DNA of 64,000 nucleotides from NCBI GenBank assembly GCA_963728835.1, contig CAVSKZ010000002.1:1054001-1118000 (forward strand), given 5' to 3'. This document shows positions 26,467 through 37,224 of the stretch, piece by piece. This stretch comes from VRUE01 sp963728835 (GTDB taxonomy: Bacteria; Actinomycetota; Thermoleophilia; Solirubrobacterales; 70-9). The translations under genes and the position numbers were made by a program. Position 1 is the stretch's first letter; each line of letters begins with the position of its first letter. The notes beneath the pieces are model-generated. The model had not been told where the DNA came from. It saw only the letters and a list, made by a program, of their open reading frames with translations, and did not search any database.

Positions 26467-26955
26467 TTGCCCGCGCGGACCGGCTATCTGGGCCTGGGCT
26501 CAAACGTCGGCGATCGCGAGTCCCATCTGAGGGCGGCGATCGAGTCGCTGGGGGAAAGGGGGGTGGGGGTCGAGGCGGTCTCCTCCGCCTATGAGACCGA
26601 GCCGGTCGGCGAGGTGCTCGACCAGCCCGACTTCCTCAACGCCGCGATCCGCATCCGCACCGAGCTGGAGCCCGAGGCGCTGCTCGACCTCTGCAAGGAG
26701 ATAGAGGCCGAGCGCGGCCGAGCGCTGGATGCGCCCCGCCACAGCCCCCGCCCCCTCGACGTCGACCTTCTGTTGCTCGGAGACCTGCAGCTGAGCACCG
26801 ACCGGCTCACCCTGCCCCACCGCGAGGTGACGAGCCGTCGCTTCGTCCTCGTGCCGTTGCTCGAGCTCGATCCGGACCTGACGCTGCCGGACGGCACGCG
26901 GCTCGAGAGCGCGATGGCGTCGCTAGGCGGCGGTCAGAGGATCAAGCGCCTGTAG
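26467..26955 (+). CDS. folK: 2-amino-4-hydroxy-6-hydroxymethyldihydropteridine pyrophosphokinase
   Basis: HPPK transfers pyrophosphate from ATP to hydroxymethyl-dihydropterin just before FolP acts. Family motifs are YLGLGSNVGDRESHL at residues 7-21, SSAYETEPVGE, DQPDFLNA and RPLDVDLLLLGD, which carries the magnesium-binding DxD. The usual RWGPR before that segment is replaced by PRHSPR. The length of 162 residues is normal. The only suitable start is TTG, one base after the folB stop, so translation is probably coupled. The last 33 bases overlap the convergent GST-like gene. Confidence 0.92.
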   Translation: MPARTGYLGLGSNVGDRESHLRAAIESLGERGVGVEAVSSAYETEPVGEVLDQPDFLNAAIRIRTELEPEALLDLCKEIEAERGRALDAPRHSPRPLDVDLLLLGDLQLSTDRLTLPHREVTSRRFVLVPLLELDPDLTLPDGTRLESAMASLGGGQRIKRL

Positions 26956-27675
26956 CCAGGCGGGGGGAAAGGTCGGCGGGGCGTCGCCGGCGTAGTCCGG
27001 GATGACGCGCCTTGCGAACCTTCCGGCGGGGCGGGCGTCGATGGTCGGGCGAAGATCCTGCATCGTCATCGCCAGTCGCAAGCTCGGGGCGATCTGGTAG
27101 TCGGCGGCGTACAGCTGCTCCCCGTCCAGGACCCCGGACTCGATCCAGGCGTCGATGCGGTCGAGAAGTCCCGGCAGCTCCGCCAGGCCGCGGCGCACGT
27201 TCTCGTCGGTGGCCTGGTTGTAGTAGGCGGTTGCCGCCAGGACCGGTCCCGCGGTGGCCACCGCCAGGCCGGTAGGGATTCCCAGCTTCGCCCCCTCGGA
27301 GAAGCTGCGCAGCGGTGCCTTGTCCTTGCGCAGGGTCCACCAGATCATCTGGCGGATCGGGTGCTGGAGCTCCTCGTCGCCGAAGCGCTCCGCCTCTTCG
27401 ACGGCAAGTCGCTTCTCGGGATCCGCGGGGAAGAGCGGCGGCTCGGGCTGGATGCGGTCCAGCTCGCGGGCGATCTCGCGCGAGCCCTGGACCTTGCGGC
27501 CGTCGATCTTCATCGCCGGCACGGTCTGCCTGGGGAAGCCCTGCACGCGCACCACGAGCTTCTGCATGACCGGGAAGAGGTCGGTGCGCTTGAAGGGGAT
27601 GCCCTTGGCTTTCATCATCGCCTGCACGGCGACGCCGGGGTGCGAGCCGGGGATCGTGTAGAGCCGCACCTTCAT
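26923..27675 (-). CDS. Glutathione S-transferase-like protein
   Basis: A 250-residue protein with an N-terminal thioredoxin/GST fold (VRLYTIPGSHPGVAVQAMM, then TVPAMKIDGRKVQGSREIAR at residues 56-75, the cis-Pro and Ser/Arg thiol-site region) and a helical C-terminal domain. Actinobacteria generally use mycothiol or other thiols instead of glutathione, so the physiological thiol is unknown; the catalytic Ser/Cys of the first loop reads PGSHPG. It is the only minus-strand gene inside the folate-coaX-lysS block and looks like an insertion into it. A TAGGAT hexamer lies nine bases before its ATG. Confidence 0.75.
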   Translation of the reverse strand: MKVRLYTIPGSHPGVAVQAMMKAKGIPFKRTDLFPVMQKLVVRVQGFPRQTVPAMKIDGRKVQGSREIARELDRIQPEPPLFPADPEKRLAVEEAERFGDEELQHPIRQMIWWTLRKDKAPLRSFSEGAKLGIPTGLAVATAGPVLAATAYYNQATDENVRRGLAELPGLLDRIDAWIESGVLDGEQLYAADYQIAPSLRLAMTMQDLRPTIDARPAGRFARRVIPDYAGDAPPTFPPAWLQALDPLTAA

Positions 27676-27700
27676 CGTGCGCTCATCCTACGCCGTCAGC

Positions 27701-27706
27701 GATAAT
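27701..27706 (+). promoter_or_regulatory. -10 hexamer before the coaX leader frame
   Basis: GATAAT, close to the TATAAT consensus, lies seven bases before the ATG at 27714. This places a transcription start at or next to the short leader frame and not at coaX itself. Confidence 0.45.
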
Positions 27707-27713
27707 CGCCGCC

Positions 27714-27779
27714 ATGAGCGCGGAGCGAGCAAGCGTGCGTACCTGGTTCTTCGCGCAGGGAGCGAAGCGCGAACCATGA
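27714..27779 (+). CDS. Candidate 21-residue leader peptide coupled to coaX
   Basis: A short frame from ATG 27714 encodes 21 residues, rich in Arg, Glu and Ala (begins MSAERASVRTW, ends AKREP). Its TGA overlaps the coaX ATG as ATGA, the arrangement used for translational coupling. It follows a GATAAT hexamer at seven bases. Its second half forms a hairpin, TTCGCGC pairing with GCGCGAA just before coaX. coaX has no Shine-Dalgarno of its own. Whether the peptide is made or matters is unknown. Confidence 0.4.
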   Translation: MSAERASVRTWFFAQGAKREP

Positions 27780-28552
27780 CTCTCCTAGCGGTCGACGTCG
27801 GCAACACCCAAACCCACCTCGGTGCCTTCGACGGCGAGCGCCTGGTCGAGCACTGGCGCTTTCAGACCCGCTCGGGGGCGACGGGCGACGAGCTGGCCGA
27901 GCGGATCGCCGGTCTGTTCGCTCTCTGCGGGATGTCGCTCGAAGAAGTCGACGCGGTCTGCGTCTCCTCGGTCGTGCCGCCGCTCGGCAGCCAGTTCGAG
28001 CAGCTGACCGAACGCTATATCGGCGGTGAGTGCCTGACGATCGGCCCGGGCGTCAAGACCGGGATGCCGATTCGCATCGACAACCCACTGGAGGTGGGGG
28101 CCGACCGCCTGGTAAACGCGATCGCCGCCTACGAGCGCTTCGGCGAGGCCTGCGTGTCGGTCGACTTCGGCACGGGGATCAACGTCGACGTCGTCTCCGC
28201 TGACGGTGAGTACCTCGGCGGAGCGATCGGTCCCGGGCTGGCGCCGTCGCTCAGCGCTCTCATCGAGCGCGCGGCTCGGATCACCCGAATCGACCTGGAA
28301 GAGCCACGGGAAGCGATCGGCCGCTCGACCCGCGCGGCGATCCACTCCGGCTTCATCTTCGGCTTCGCCGGCCTGATCGACGGCATCGTCAGGCGAATCG
28401 AAGAGGAGCTCCCGAATCCGAGGCTGCTTGCGACGGGCGGGTACGCGTCGGCAGTCGTCCCGTTCACCGAGACGATCGACGAGGTCGACGACATGCTTAC
28501 TCTCAAGGGACTGCGCCTGATCCATGCGAGGAACACGCCCACAGCTGACTGA
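27776..28552 (+). CDS. coaX: Type III pantothenate kinase
   Basis: Phosphorylates pantothenate in the first step of coenzyme A synthesis. It belongs to the ASKHA fold: phosphate-1 motif LLAVDVGNTQTHLG at residues 3-16, the VSSVVP segment, GADRLVNAIAAYE (catalytic Asp region) near residue 105 and DFGTGINVDVV with the phosphate-2 motif near residue 127. The length of 258 residues is typical. This type needs a monovalent cation and is not inhibited by CoA, as known for the family. The start at 27776 coincides with the end of the leader frame. The dus gene begins 29 bases before the coaX stop. Confidence 0.93.
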   Translation: MTLLAVDVGNTQTHLGAFDGERLVEHWRFQTRSGATGDELAERIAGLFALCGMSLEEVDAVCVSSVVPPLGSQFEQLTERYIGGECLTIGPGVKTGMPIRIDNPLEVGADRLVNAIAAYERFGEACVSVDFGTGINVDVVSADGEYLGGAIGPGLAPSLSALIERAARITRIDLEEPREAIGRSTRAAIHSGFIFGFAGLIDGIVRRIEEELPNPRLLATGGYASAVVPFTETIDEVDDMLTLKGLRLIHARNTPTAD

Positions 28553-29520
28553 TCCCTTCCGGATCGCCGACGTCGAGATCTCCAATCGCGTCCTGCTCGC
28601 CCCCCTGGCGGGAATCGGCAACTGGTTCGTGCGGCTGCAGGCGAAGCGATACGGCGCCGGGCTTGCCGTCTCGGAGATGGTCTCGAGCTTCGGCCTGCAC
28701 CACCGCAACGAGCGCACCCTGCGCGAGCTGATGCGCATCCACCCCGACGAGCACCCGGTCTCGCTGCAGCTCTTCGGCCACGACGCCGAGGTGATGCGCT
28801 CGGGGGCGGCGATCGCCGCCGAGGCCGGGGCGGACCTGATCGACATCAACATGGGATGCCCGGTGCGCAAGGTGCGCAAGACGGGGGCGGGAGCCGAGCT
28901 GCTGCGCGATCACGAGCTTGCCCTCGCGCTTGCCCGCGGCGCGGCCGAGGGCAGCGGTCTTCCCGTCACGGTGAAGCTGCGCTCGGGGATCGAAGCGGGC
29001 GATCGCTCGGGCTTCGAGCTCGCCGTCCGCCTGGCCGAGGAGGCGGGCGTCGCGGCGATCGCCTTCCATCCGAGGGCGGCCACGGTCGGTCACAAGGGAA
29101 GCCCCGACTACGAGCTCACGCGCGAGCTGGTCGAGCGGATCGAGGTGCCGGTGATCGTCTCCGGGGGGTTGAGCAGCGCGGCGGCGGCCCGTGCCGCCTA
29201 CGAGGAGTCGGGGGCTGCCGCGGTGATGATCGCTCGCGGCTCGCTCGGCAACCCGTGGGTCTTCGAGGAGCTGACCGGCGCTCGCACCGAGCCCCCCGGC
29301 CGGGCCGAGGTCGTCGCCGAGTCTGCTTTGGACGATCGACCGTGCCGAGGAGCACCTCGGCAGCGACCGGGCCGGCCGTTACCTGCGCAAGTTCTACCCC
29401 TGGTACGTCGAGCGGCTGGGCGCGGGCCCGGAGTCGACGGACGAGCTTCACCGCAGCGCCGACCTCCCCGAGGCCCGCCGCCTGATCGCCGGTTTGGTTG
29501 CTCCGGCCCCCTCGCTATAA
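28524..29520 (+). pseudogene. dus: tRNA-dihydrouridine synthase, single-base frameshift
   Basis: Reduces uridine to dihydrouridine in tRNA using FMN. The first frame from ATG 28524 gives the TIM barrel: LLAPLAGIGNWFVRL, DINMGCPVRKVRKTGAGAEL with the catalytic Cys, KLRSGI and MIARGSLGNPW. After GAG at 29319-29321 the frame turns to nonsense. The expected helical C-terminus (LWTIDRAEEHLGSDRAGRYL and onward) is present one base off, reading from CTT at 29326 to TAA at 29518. Removing one base from 29322-29325 restores a normal 331-residue protein. It may be an assembly error, a true lesion or recoding. Two other genes here have the same kind of break. Confidence 0.85.
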
Positions 29521-29630
29521 TCCCGCGGCTTCCGGCCCTGGTGTGGTGACTCGATGCCGCCGCACCTGGCCGTTTTTTCGGTCTAAGAGCCGGCCCAGCC
29601 GTCTCAATCCAACAAGCGAGGTCAGGACAA

Positions 29631-30110
29631 GTGAGTCGCCAGTCCGTAATCACCCCTGAGGGTCTCGAGAAACTCAAGGAGGAGATAGAGCGCCTTTCAA
29701 CTGTGAAGCGGCGCGAGGTCGCCGAGCGGATCAAGGAGGCGCGCGAGTTCGGTGACATCTCTGAGAACGCCGAGTACGACGACGCCAAGAACGAGCAGGC
29801 CCTGCTCGAGCAGCGGATCGCCCAGCTCGAAGAGAGGCTGCGCCGTGCCACGGTGATCGACGAGAAGGATCTCGGCACCGACGAAGTCCAGTTCGGCTCG
29901 ATCGTCCACGTCAAGGACCAGAAGACGGGCGACTCCCAGAAGTTCCAGATCGTCGGTTCGACCGAGGCCGACCCGCTCGAGCACAAGCTCTCCAACGAGT
30001 CGCCGATCGGCAAAGCCCTGATCGGGCACAAGCGGAACGACATAGTCACGGTCGAGGTCCCCCGGGGCCCGAAGAAGAAACTCAAGATCACCAAGATCGA
30101 GACGGCTTAG
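29631..30110 (+). CDS. greA: Transcription elongation factor GreA
   Basis: Rescues backtracked RNA polymerase by stimulating cleavage of the transcript. The protein is 159 residues: an N-terminal coiled-coil hairpin with the acidic tip FGDISENAEYDDAK near residues 41-54 (the Asp/Glu that hold the catalytic magnesium), then the FKBP-like C-terminal domain with SPIGKALIGHKRNDIV. The start is GTG, with AGGTCAGGA upstream. The 110 bases after dus contain GC-rich sequence and a TTTTTT run at 29574 that could end the dus transcript. lysS follows after 13 bases. Confidence 0.95.
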   Translation: MSRQSVITPEGLEKLKEEIERLSTVKRREVAERIKEAREFGDISENAEYDDAKNEQALLEQRIAQLEERLRRATVIDEKDLGTDEVQFGSIVHVKDQKTGDSQKFQIVGSTEADPLEHKLSNESPIGKALIGHKRNDIVTVEVPRGPKKKLKITKIETA

Positions 30111-30123
30111 GTTTCCGCTCGCG

Positions 30124-31602
30124 ATGAGCGAGGCCGAAAAACCTGAGCTCTCCGACGTTCTCGCAGACAGGCGAGAGAAGCTGGAGCGACTGAGGGAGGC
30201 GGGCATCGACCCGTTCCCTCCCGAGTTCGCCGAGCGCGAGGACATCGGCGAGGTCCGCGCCGCCCACGCGGGGCTGGCGCCGGGAATCGAGACCGAGTCG
30301 CGCCACCGGGTCGCCGGGCGGATCGTCGGCCGCCGCGGCCACGGCAAGGCCTGCTTTCTCGACCTCCGCGACGGCAGCGGCCAGATCCAGCTCCATGCCC
30401 GGGAGGACCTCCTGGGCGAGGAGCCGTACCGCCTGCTGGTCGACCTCGACCTCGGCGACATCGTCGGCGTCGAGGGCACGGCCCTGGCGACCAGGCGCGG
30501 CGGCGAGCTTTCGCTGGCGATCGACCGCTGGCGCCTTCTCGCCAAGAGCCTGCGACCGCCCCCCGACAAGTTCCACGGCCTCGAGGACGTCGAGACCCGC
30601 TATCGCCATCGCGAGCTGGACCTGATCGCCAACGAGGAGAGCCGGCGCCTCTTCGCATTGCGCGCCCGCACCGTCAGCGAGATCCGCCGCTGGCTCGACG
30701 AACGCGGTTTCGTCGAGGTCGAGACCCCGGTCCTGCAGCCGCTCTACGGCGGTGCCCTGGCGCGGCCGTTCACGACCCACCACAACGCCCTCGATCGCGA
30801 CTTCTACCTGCGGATCGCCACCGAGCTCTACCTCAAGCGACTCGTGGTGGGGGGAATCGACCGCGTCTACGAGCTGGGCAAGGACTTCCGCAACGAGGGC
30901 GTCTCGCACAAGCACAACCCCGAGTTCACGATGCTCGAGTGGTACGAGGCCTGCGCGGACTACGCGGCAACCGCGCACAAGGTGGAGACGATGGTCGCCG
31001 AGGTAGCCGAGCGGGTGTTGGGGACGACCGAGGTGAAGCGCGGCGAGGTGACGATCGACTTCGCCCCGCCCTGGAAGCGGGTGACCATCCGCGACGCGAT
31101 TCGCGAGCGCACCGGCATCGACGTCCTCGAGCATCCGACCCGGGAGGCGCTGGCGGCGGCGATGGGAACCGAGCCGGATCCGAACGAGGGCTGGGGCAAG
31201 CTGGTCGACGGGCTGCTGTCCAAGTCGGTCGAGCCGGAACTGATCCAGCCCACCTTCGTCCTCGACTACCCGGTCGAGCTCTCGCCCTTCGCCAAGTCCC
31301 ACCGCTCCGAGGAGGGGCTGGTCGAGCGCTTCGAGGCCTTCGCCGGCGGGATGGAGATCGCCAACGGGTTCAGCGAGCTCAACGACCCCGACGAGCAGCG
31401 GCGGCGCTTCGAGCAGCAGGCGGAGGAGCTTGCCCGCGGCGACGAGGAGGCCCAGCCCTACGACGAGGATTTCGTCGCCGCGCTCGAACAGGGGATGCCG
31501 CCCACCGGAGGCGTCGGCATCGGGATCGACCGCCTGGTGATGCTGCTGACCGGCGCCCAGAGCGTCCGCGAGGTCGTTCTCTACCCCGCGATGCGTAGCT
31601 AG
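30124..31602 (+). CDS. lysS: Lysyl-tRNA synthetase (class II)
   Basis: Charges tRNA(Lys). The 492-residue protein has an OB-fold anticodon domain (GRIVGRRGHGKACFLDLRDG, residues 60-79), class II motif 1 around ETPVLQPLYGGA, motif 2 in FRNEGVSHKHNPEFTMLEW and motif 3 GIGIDRLVMLLTG near residue 465. The usual ATP-binding residues are present. It lies between greA and clpC, as lysS does in Bacillus and Mycobacterium. It is followed immediately by the strong hairpin at 31606-31654. Confidence 0.96.
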   Translation: MSEAEKPELSDVLADRREKLERLREAGIDPFPPEFAEREDIGEVRAAHAGLAPGIETESRHRVAGRIVGRRGHGKACFLDLRDGSGQIQLHAREDLLGEEPYRLLVDLDLGDIVGVEGTALATRRGGELSLAIDRWRLLAKSLRPPPDKFHGLEDVETRYRHRELDLIANEESRRLFALRARTVSEIRRWLDERGFVEVETPVLQPLYGGALARPFTTHHNALDRDFYLRIATELYLKRLVVGGIDRVYELGKDFRNEGVSHKHNPEFTMLEWYEACADYAATAHKVETMVAEVAERVLGTTEVKRGEVTIDFAPPWKRVTIRDAIRERTGIDVLEHPTREALAAAMGTEPDPNEGWGKLVDGLLSKSVEPELIQPTFVLDYPVELSPFAKSHRSEEGLVERFEAFAGGMEIANGFSELNDPDEQRRRFEQQAEELARGDEEAQPYDEDFVAALEQGMPPTGGVGIGIDRLVMLLTGAQSVREVVLYPAMRS

Positions 31603-31605
31603 GCC

Positions 31606-31654
31606 CTTCCGGTGCGCCTTTGCCCCTCTGGGAGGGGATAAAGCGCACCGGAAG
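31606..31654 (+). terminator. Nested hairpin at the end of lysS
   Basis: An outer 12-bp perfect stem (31606-31617 with 31643-31654) extends inward through CTTT/AAA pairing and encloses a second stem, CCCCTC-TGG-GAGGGG. It begins four bases after the lysS stop codon. There is no U-tract, but the position and strength fit an end of transcription before clpC. Confidence 0.55.
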
Positions 31655-31676
31655 CGAAATGCGGTGGCCAAAAGGC

Positions 31677-31687
31677 CGCTCTGAGCG
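31677..31687 (+). promoter_or_regulatory. Possible ClgR operator upstream of clpC
   Basis: CGCTCTGAGCG followed by AA resembles the ClgR box of Actinobacteria (CGCY-NAN-RGCG). It lies about 130 bases before clpC, a known ClgR target in Corynebacterium, Streptomyces and Mycobacterium. The middle base of the spacer does not match. No CIRCE or HAIR element is seen, and no CtsR-like direct repeat. The remaining 31688-31816 bases hold no gene. Confidence 0.3.
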
Positions 31688-31816
31688 AAATTTTGCGTCC
31701 GGGGGCCGGTTGGACGCTCTCGGTATCGTTAATGGGCACATGGGCGCCTCCCGATAACCGAAGGGCGTCTGCCGATACTTACCCAGCGCAGTTGCGTTGA
31801 GTGGATAGAGAGACTT

Positions 31817-34420
<2,604 letters not shown>

Positions 34421-34434
34421 CCCTTAGCTGTTGA

Positions 34435-34519
34435 CGCGCGGGTCCTGTCGCGGGGGAGGGGGGCACTGCGGGCGGGCCACGGTCCGTCCTCGACCCCCCT
34501 CCCCCGCGCCACCCGCGCG
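34435..34519 (-). repeat. Family B structured palindromic element, copy 2 (reverse)
   Basis: Read on the minus strand it has the family B plan. The outer 9-bp stem is 34511-34519 with 34435-34443; the loop is GGC (34510-34508) opposite GACAGG (34449-34444). A perfect 14-bp inner stem pairs 34494-34507 with 34450-34463, and the tip begins TCGAGGACGGAC and ends CCGCCCGCAGTG. The stems differ from copies 1 and 3, but loops and tip agree. It lies between clpC and the aldo/keto reductase gene, antisense to both. Confidence 0.75.
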
Positions 34520-34542
34520 AGCTGCGGCTTATGGTTCAGGGC

Positions 34543-35674
34543 ATGCGTGAGCTTGGCCGTAGTGCTGTTGGCACTTGGAGCGGGGGGAGATACCTGCGCT
34601 TCGGCGAGGCCGTGGAGGAGGAGCGGCTCGAAGCGTTGCTGAGGCCGGGTGGCGGGATCGACACGGTGCTTACTGCCGACACTTATGGGCAGGGGGAGGC
34701 CGATGAGGTGTTGGGGCGGGCGCTGGGTGGCGTGCCCCGGGGGGATTACTGCCTGGTTGGGGCGGTGGGGCATGACTTCTACGAGGGGGAGAGGGACGGG
34801 CCGCGGGGGTACCCGCGGTTTACGGATCCGCGGTTGCGGGGGGAGAGCGAGTATGCGGATTACCTGCGGATGGCCGCCGAGAAGAGCCTCGAGCGAATTG
34901 GCGTTTCCTCCTTCGACCTGCTGCTGCTCCACAACCCGGACCGGATCGGGTACACGAGCGAGGCGGTCTGGGATGGGATGTCGGCGCTGCGCGAGGCCGG
35001 GCTGACGGCTCAGATCGGCGTCGCCCCCGGGCCTGCCAACGGCTTCACGCTCGACCTGATCTCCTGCCTGGAGCGCTTCGGCGAGCGGATCGAGTGGGCG
35101 ATGATCATCCTCAACCCGTTCGAGCCCTGGCCGGGGGAGCTCTGCCTCGAGGCCGCCGAGCGGCACGGGGTCGAGGTGATCACCCGCGTCGTCGACTACG
35201 GCGGTCTTTTCTGGGGCGACCTGCGGCCGGGGATGGAGCTGGCCAAGGGCGACCATCGCGCGTTTCGTCCCGAAGGCTGGATCGAGGCCGGGCTGGAGAA
35301 GCTGGAGCGGCTGGCGCCGGTTCGCGAGCGCAGCGGCCTCAGCCCGATGCACCTCGCCTGCCAGTGGAACCTCGCCCACCCGGCGGTGGAGTGCGTGGTC
35401 CCGACGCTGATCCAGGAGGCCGGCGCAGGCGCCCGCCCGATCGAGGAGAAGCGGGCCGAGGCTGACAGCGCTGCCGGAGGCGCAGCGCCTCGACGGCGAC
35501 GACGTCGCCGCGATTCGCGCGATCGGCGACAACACGGGCTGCATGGCGCTGAAGGGCGCCAATCCGCAGCACCAGGGCGAGGAGCGACCTGATCGCTGGT
35601 CGCTCAGCGACGAGCTGGCCGAAGTCGGGGGGCGCTGGGGCATCGACCCCGATCGCGACCTCCTTGCCACATAG
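34543..35674 (+). pseudogene. Aldo/keto reductase, single-base frameshift
   Basis: NAD(P)H-dependent oxidoreductase of the AKR type. Frame 1 from ATG 34543 gives a TIM barrel with TVLTADTYGQGEADEVLG (catalytic Asp and Tyr), the SSFDLLLLHNPD strand with the catalytic His and the GVAPGPANGF region. After GAG at 35458-35460 the expected C-terminal sequence (LTALPEAQRLDGDDVAAIRA, then DNTGCMALKGA) continues one base off, from CTG at 35462 to TAG at 35672. Removing one base in 35461-35464 restores about 377 residues. An upstream in-frame ATG at 34531 is possible, but TATGGT seven bases before 34543 favours the latter. The first 100 codons have relaxed third positions, unlike clpC. Confidence 0.82.
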
Positions 35675-35684
35675 CCTGCGCCCG

Positions 35685-37115
35685 ATGGATCGCAAGTGGT
35701 GGACCCTGATCGGGGCCTGCTCCGGGCTCTTCCTGCTGATGCTCGATTCCACCGTCGTGGCGCTGGCGCTGTCCTCGATCCGCGCCGACCTCGGCACCGA
35801 CGCGGCGGATCTGCAGTGGGTGATGAACGGCTACCTGCTGACGATCGCCGTGCTCGTGGTGACCGCCGGGCGGCTGGGCGACATGTTCGGGCGAAAGCGG
35901 CTCTTCGTCGTCGGCATGGCGCTCTTCGGGGCGGGCTCGGTGCTCTCGGGCGCGGCGCAGGACCCGCTGATGCTGATCGGCGGGCGGGTGCTGCAGGGGG
36001 TCGGCGCGGCCCCCGTCCTCTCGCTCTCGCTGGCGATCGTCTGCAATGCCTTCCCAGCCCGTGAGCAGCCGCGGGCGCTGGGCGTCTGGGCGGCGGTCTC
36101 GGCGGTCGCCCTAGCGATCGGCCCGGTCATCGGCGGAGCGCTCGTCGCGGTCGACTGGCGGCTGATCTTCTGGGTCAACCTGCCGGTCGTCGCGCTCGGC
36201 CTGGCTATCGTCGTGGCCGCCGCGCCGGAGTCGACCGATCCGGGGGCCGGCAGGCGAGTCGACCTGCCCGGCCTGCTGGCACTTACCGTCGGCCTGACCG
36301 CCGTCGTCCTGGCAATGGTCCAGTCGCGGACCTGGGACGCGGCGGCCACCGCCTCCCTGGCGGTGCTGGGTGTCCTGGCACTGGCGGTCTTCGCCCGGAT
36401 CGAGCGCCGCGTGCGCGAGCCGATCGTCGAATTCGAGCTCTTTCGCAACGGCCCCTACTTCGGCGCCAGCGCCGCCGCCTTCGCCGTCGTCGGCTCCTAC
36501 TGGGCCGTGATGTTCTTCCAGCCCCAGTACCTCCAGGACGCGCTCGGGCACCCGGCGATCCTCAGCGGCGTCCTGATCCTCCCGGTCACGGCCCCGATGG
36601 TGTTCATCTCGCCCTTCTCGGGCCGGCTGATCGGCCGCTTCGGCGCGCGCCGGCTGATGACGGCGGGGATGCTCTGCGGCACCGCGGGGCTCGTCGTCCT
36701 GACCCGGATCGCGCCGGACACCTCCTACGCCCTGGCGCTGACCGGCTACCTGCTCTTCGGGATCGCGATCGGCCTCGTCTACGCGCCGATGTCGACGGCG
36801 GCGATGGCGGTTATGCCGGCGGAGAAGGTGGGGATCGCCTCCGGGGTGCTGGCGATGGACCGGATCGTCGCCGGCTCGCTGGCCCTTGCCGCGACGGGTG
36901 CTGCCTTTCACGCCTTGCAGGCCGCGGGCGACTCGTTCACGGACTCGATTGCCGGCTCGACCTGGGTCTCGGTCGCCCTCTGCGCCTTGGGCACGGTCCT
37001 GACCTGGCGCTTCGTGCGCGATCCCGGCTCGCCCGGTCCCGACCCGGCCGTGGCGGGCGAGCCCCGGGCGGAAGACCTCCAGCACCACCGCCATCACCGT
37101 CGTTTCCACCTCTGA
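35685..37115 (+). CDS. MFS transporter, DHA2 (14-TMS drug:H+ antiporter) type
   Basis: A 476-residue inner-membrane transporter with about fourteen hydrophobic segments. Motif A-like GRLGDMFGRKRLFVVG near residues 62-77 and antiporter motif C-like ALAIGPVIGGALV near residues 144-156 place it in the EmrB/QacA-like DHA2 group, which exports drugs or metabolites using the proton gradient. The substrate is unknown. The C-terminus is histidine-rich (HHRHHRRFHL). The ATG at 35685 was chosen over a TTG at 35664 because it begins the usual cytoplasmic lead-in MDRKWWTL. TAGCCT, overlapping the reductase stop, lies seven bases before it. Confidence 0.88.
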   Translation: MDRKWWTLIGACSGLFLLMLDSTVVALALSSIRADLGTDAADLQWVMNGYLLTIAVLVVTAGRLGDMFGRKRLFVVGMALFGAGSVLSGAAQDPLMLIGGRVLQGVGAAPVLSLSLAIVCNAFPAREQPRALGVWAAVSAVALAIGPVIGGALVAVDWRLIFWVNLPVVALGLAIVVAAAPESTDPGAGRRVDLPGLLALTVGLTAVVLAMVQSRTWDAAATASLAVLGVLALAVFARIERRVREPIVEFELFRNGPYFGASAAAFAVVGSYWAVMFFQPQYLQDALGHPAILSGVLILPVTAPMVFISPFSGRLIGRFGARRLMTAGMLCGTAGLVVLTRIAPDTSYALALTGYLLFGIAIGLVYAPMSTAAMAVMPAEKVGIASGVLAMDRIVAGSLALAATGAAFHALQAAGDSFTDSIAGSTWVSVALCALGTVLTWRFVRDPGSPGPDPAVAGEPRAEDLQHHRHHRRFHL

Positions 37116-37224
37116 TTGCGGGACTTGCGGCCTTTGGGTGACGAGGCTCCTTGACAACGACCATCCCGACCTGTCCACTTGGATTTGCCCAGTCCGCATT
37201 CCAAAGCGGTTTTTGCCATCCTAG

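Noticed and set aside
31688..31816. CGGTATCG and CGATAACCG upstream of clpC as a CIRCE or CtsR site
   Set aside because: The arms are imperfect and do not match the CIRCE (TTAGCACTC-N9-GAGTGCTAA) or CtsR heptad-repeat consensus.
37151..37179. TTGACA upstream of disA as a full promoter
   Set aside because: No acceptable -10 hexamer lies 16-18 bases downstream; the -35-like match alone is not enough.
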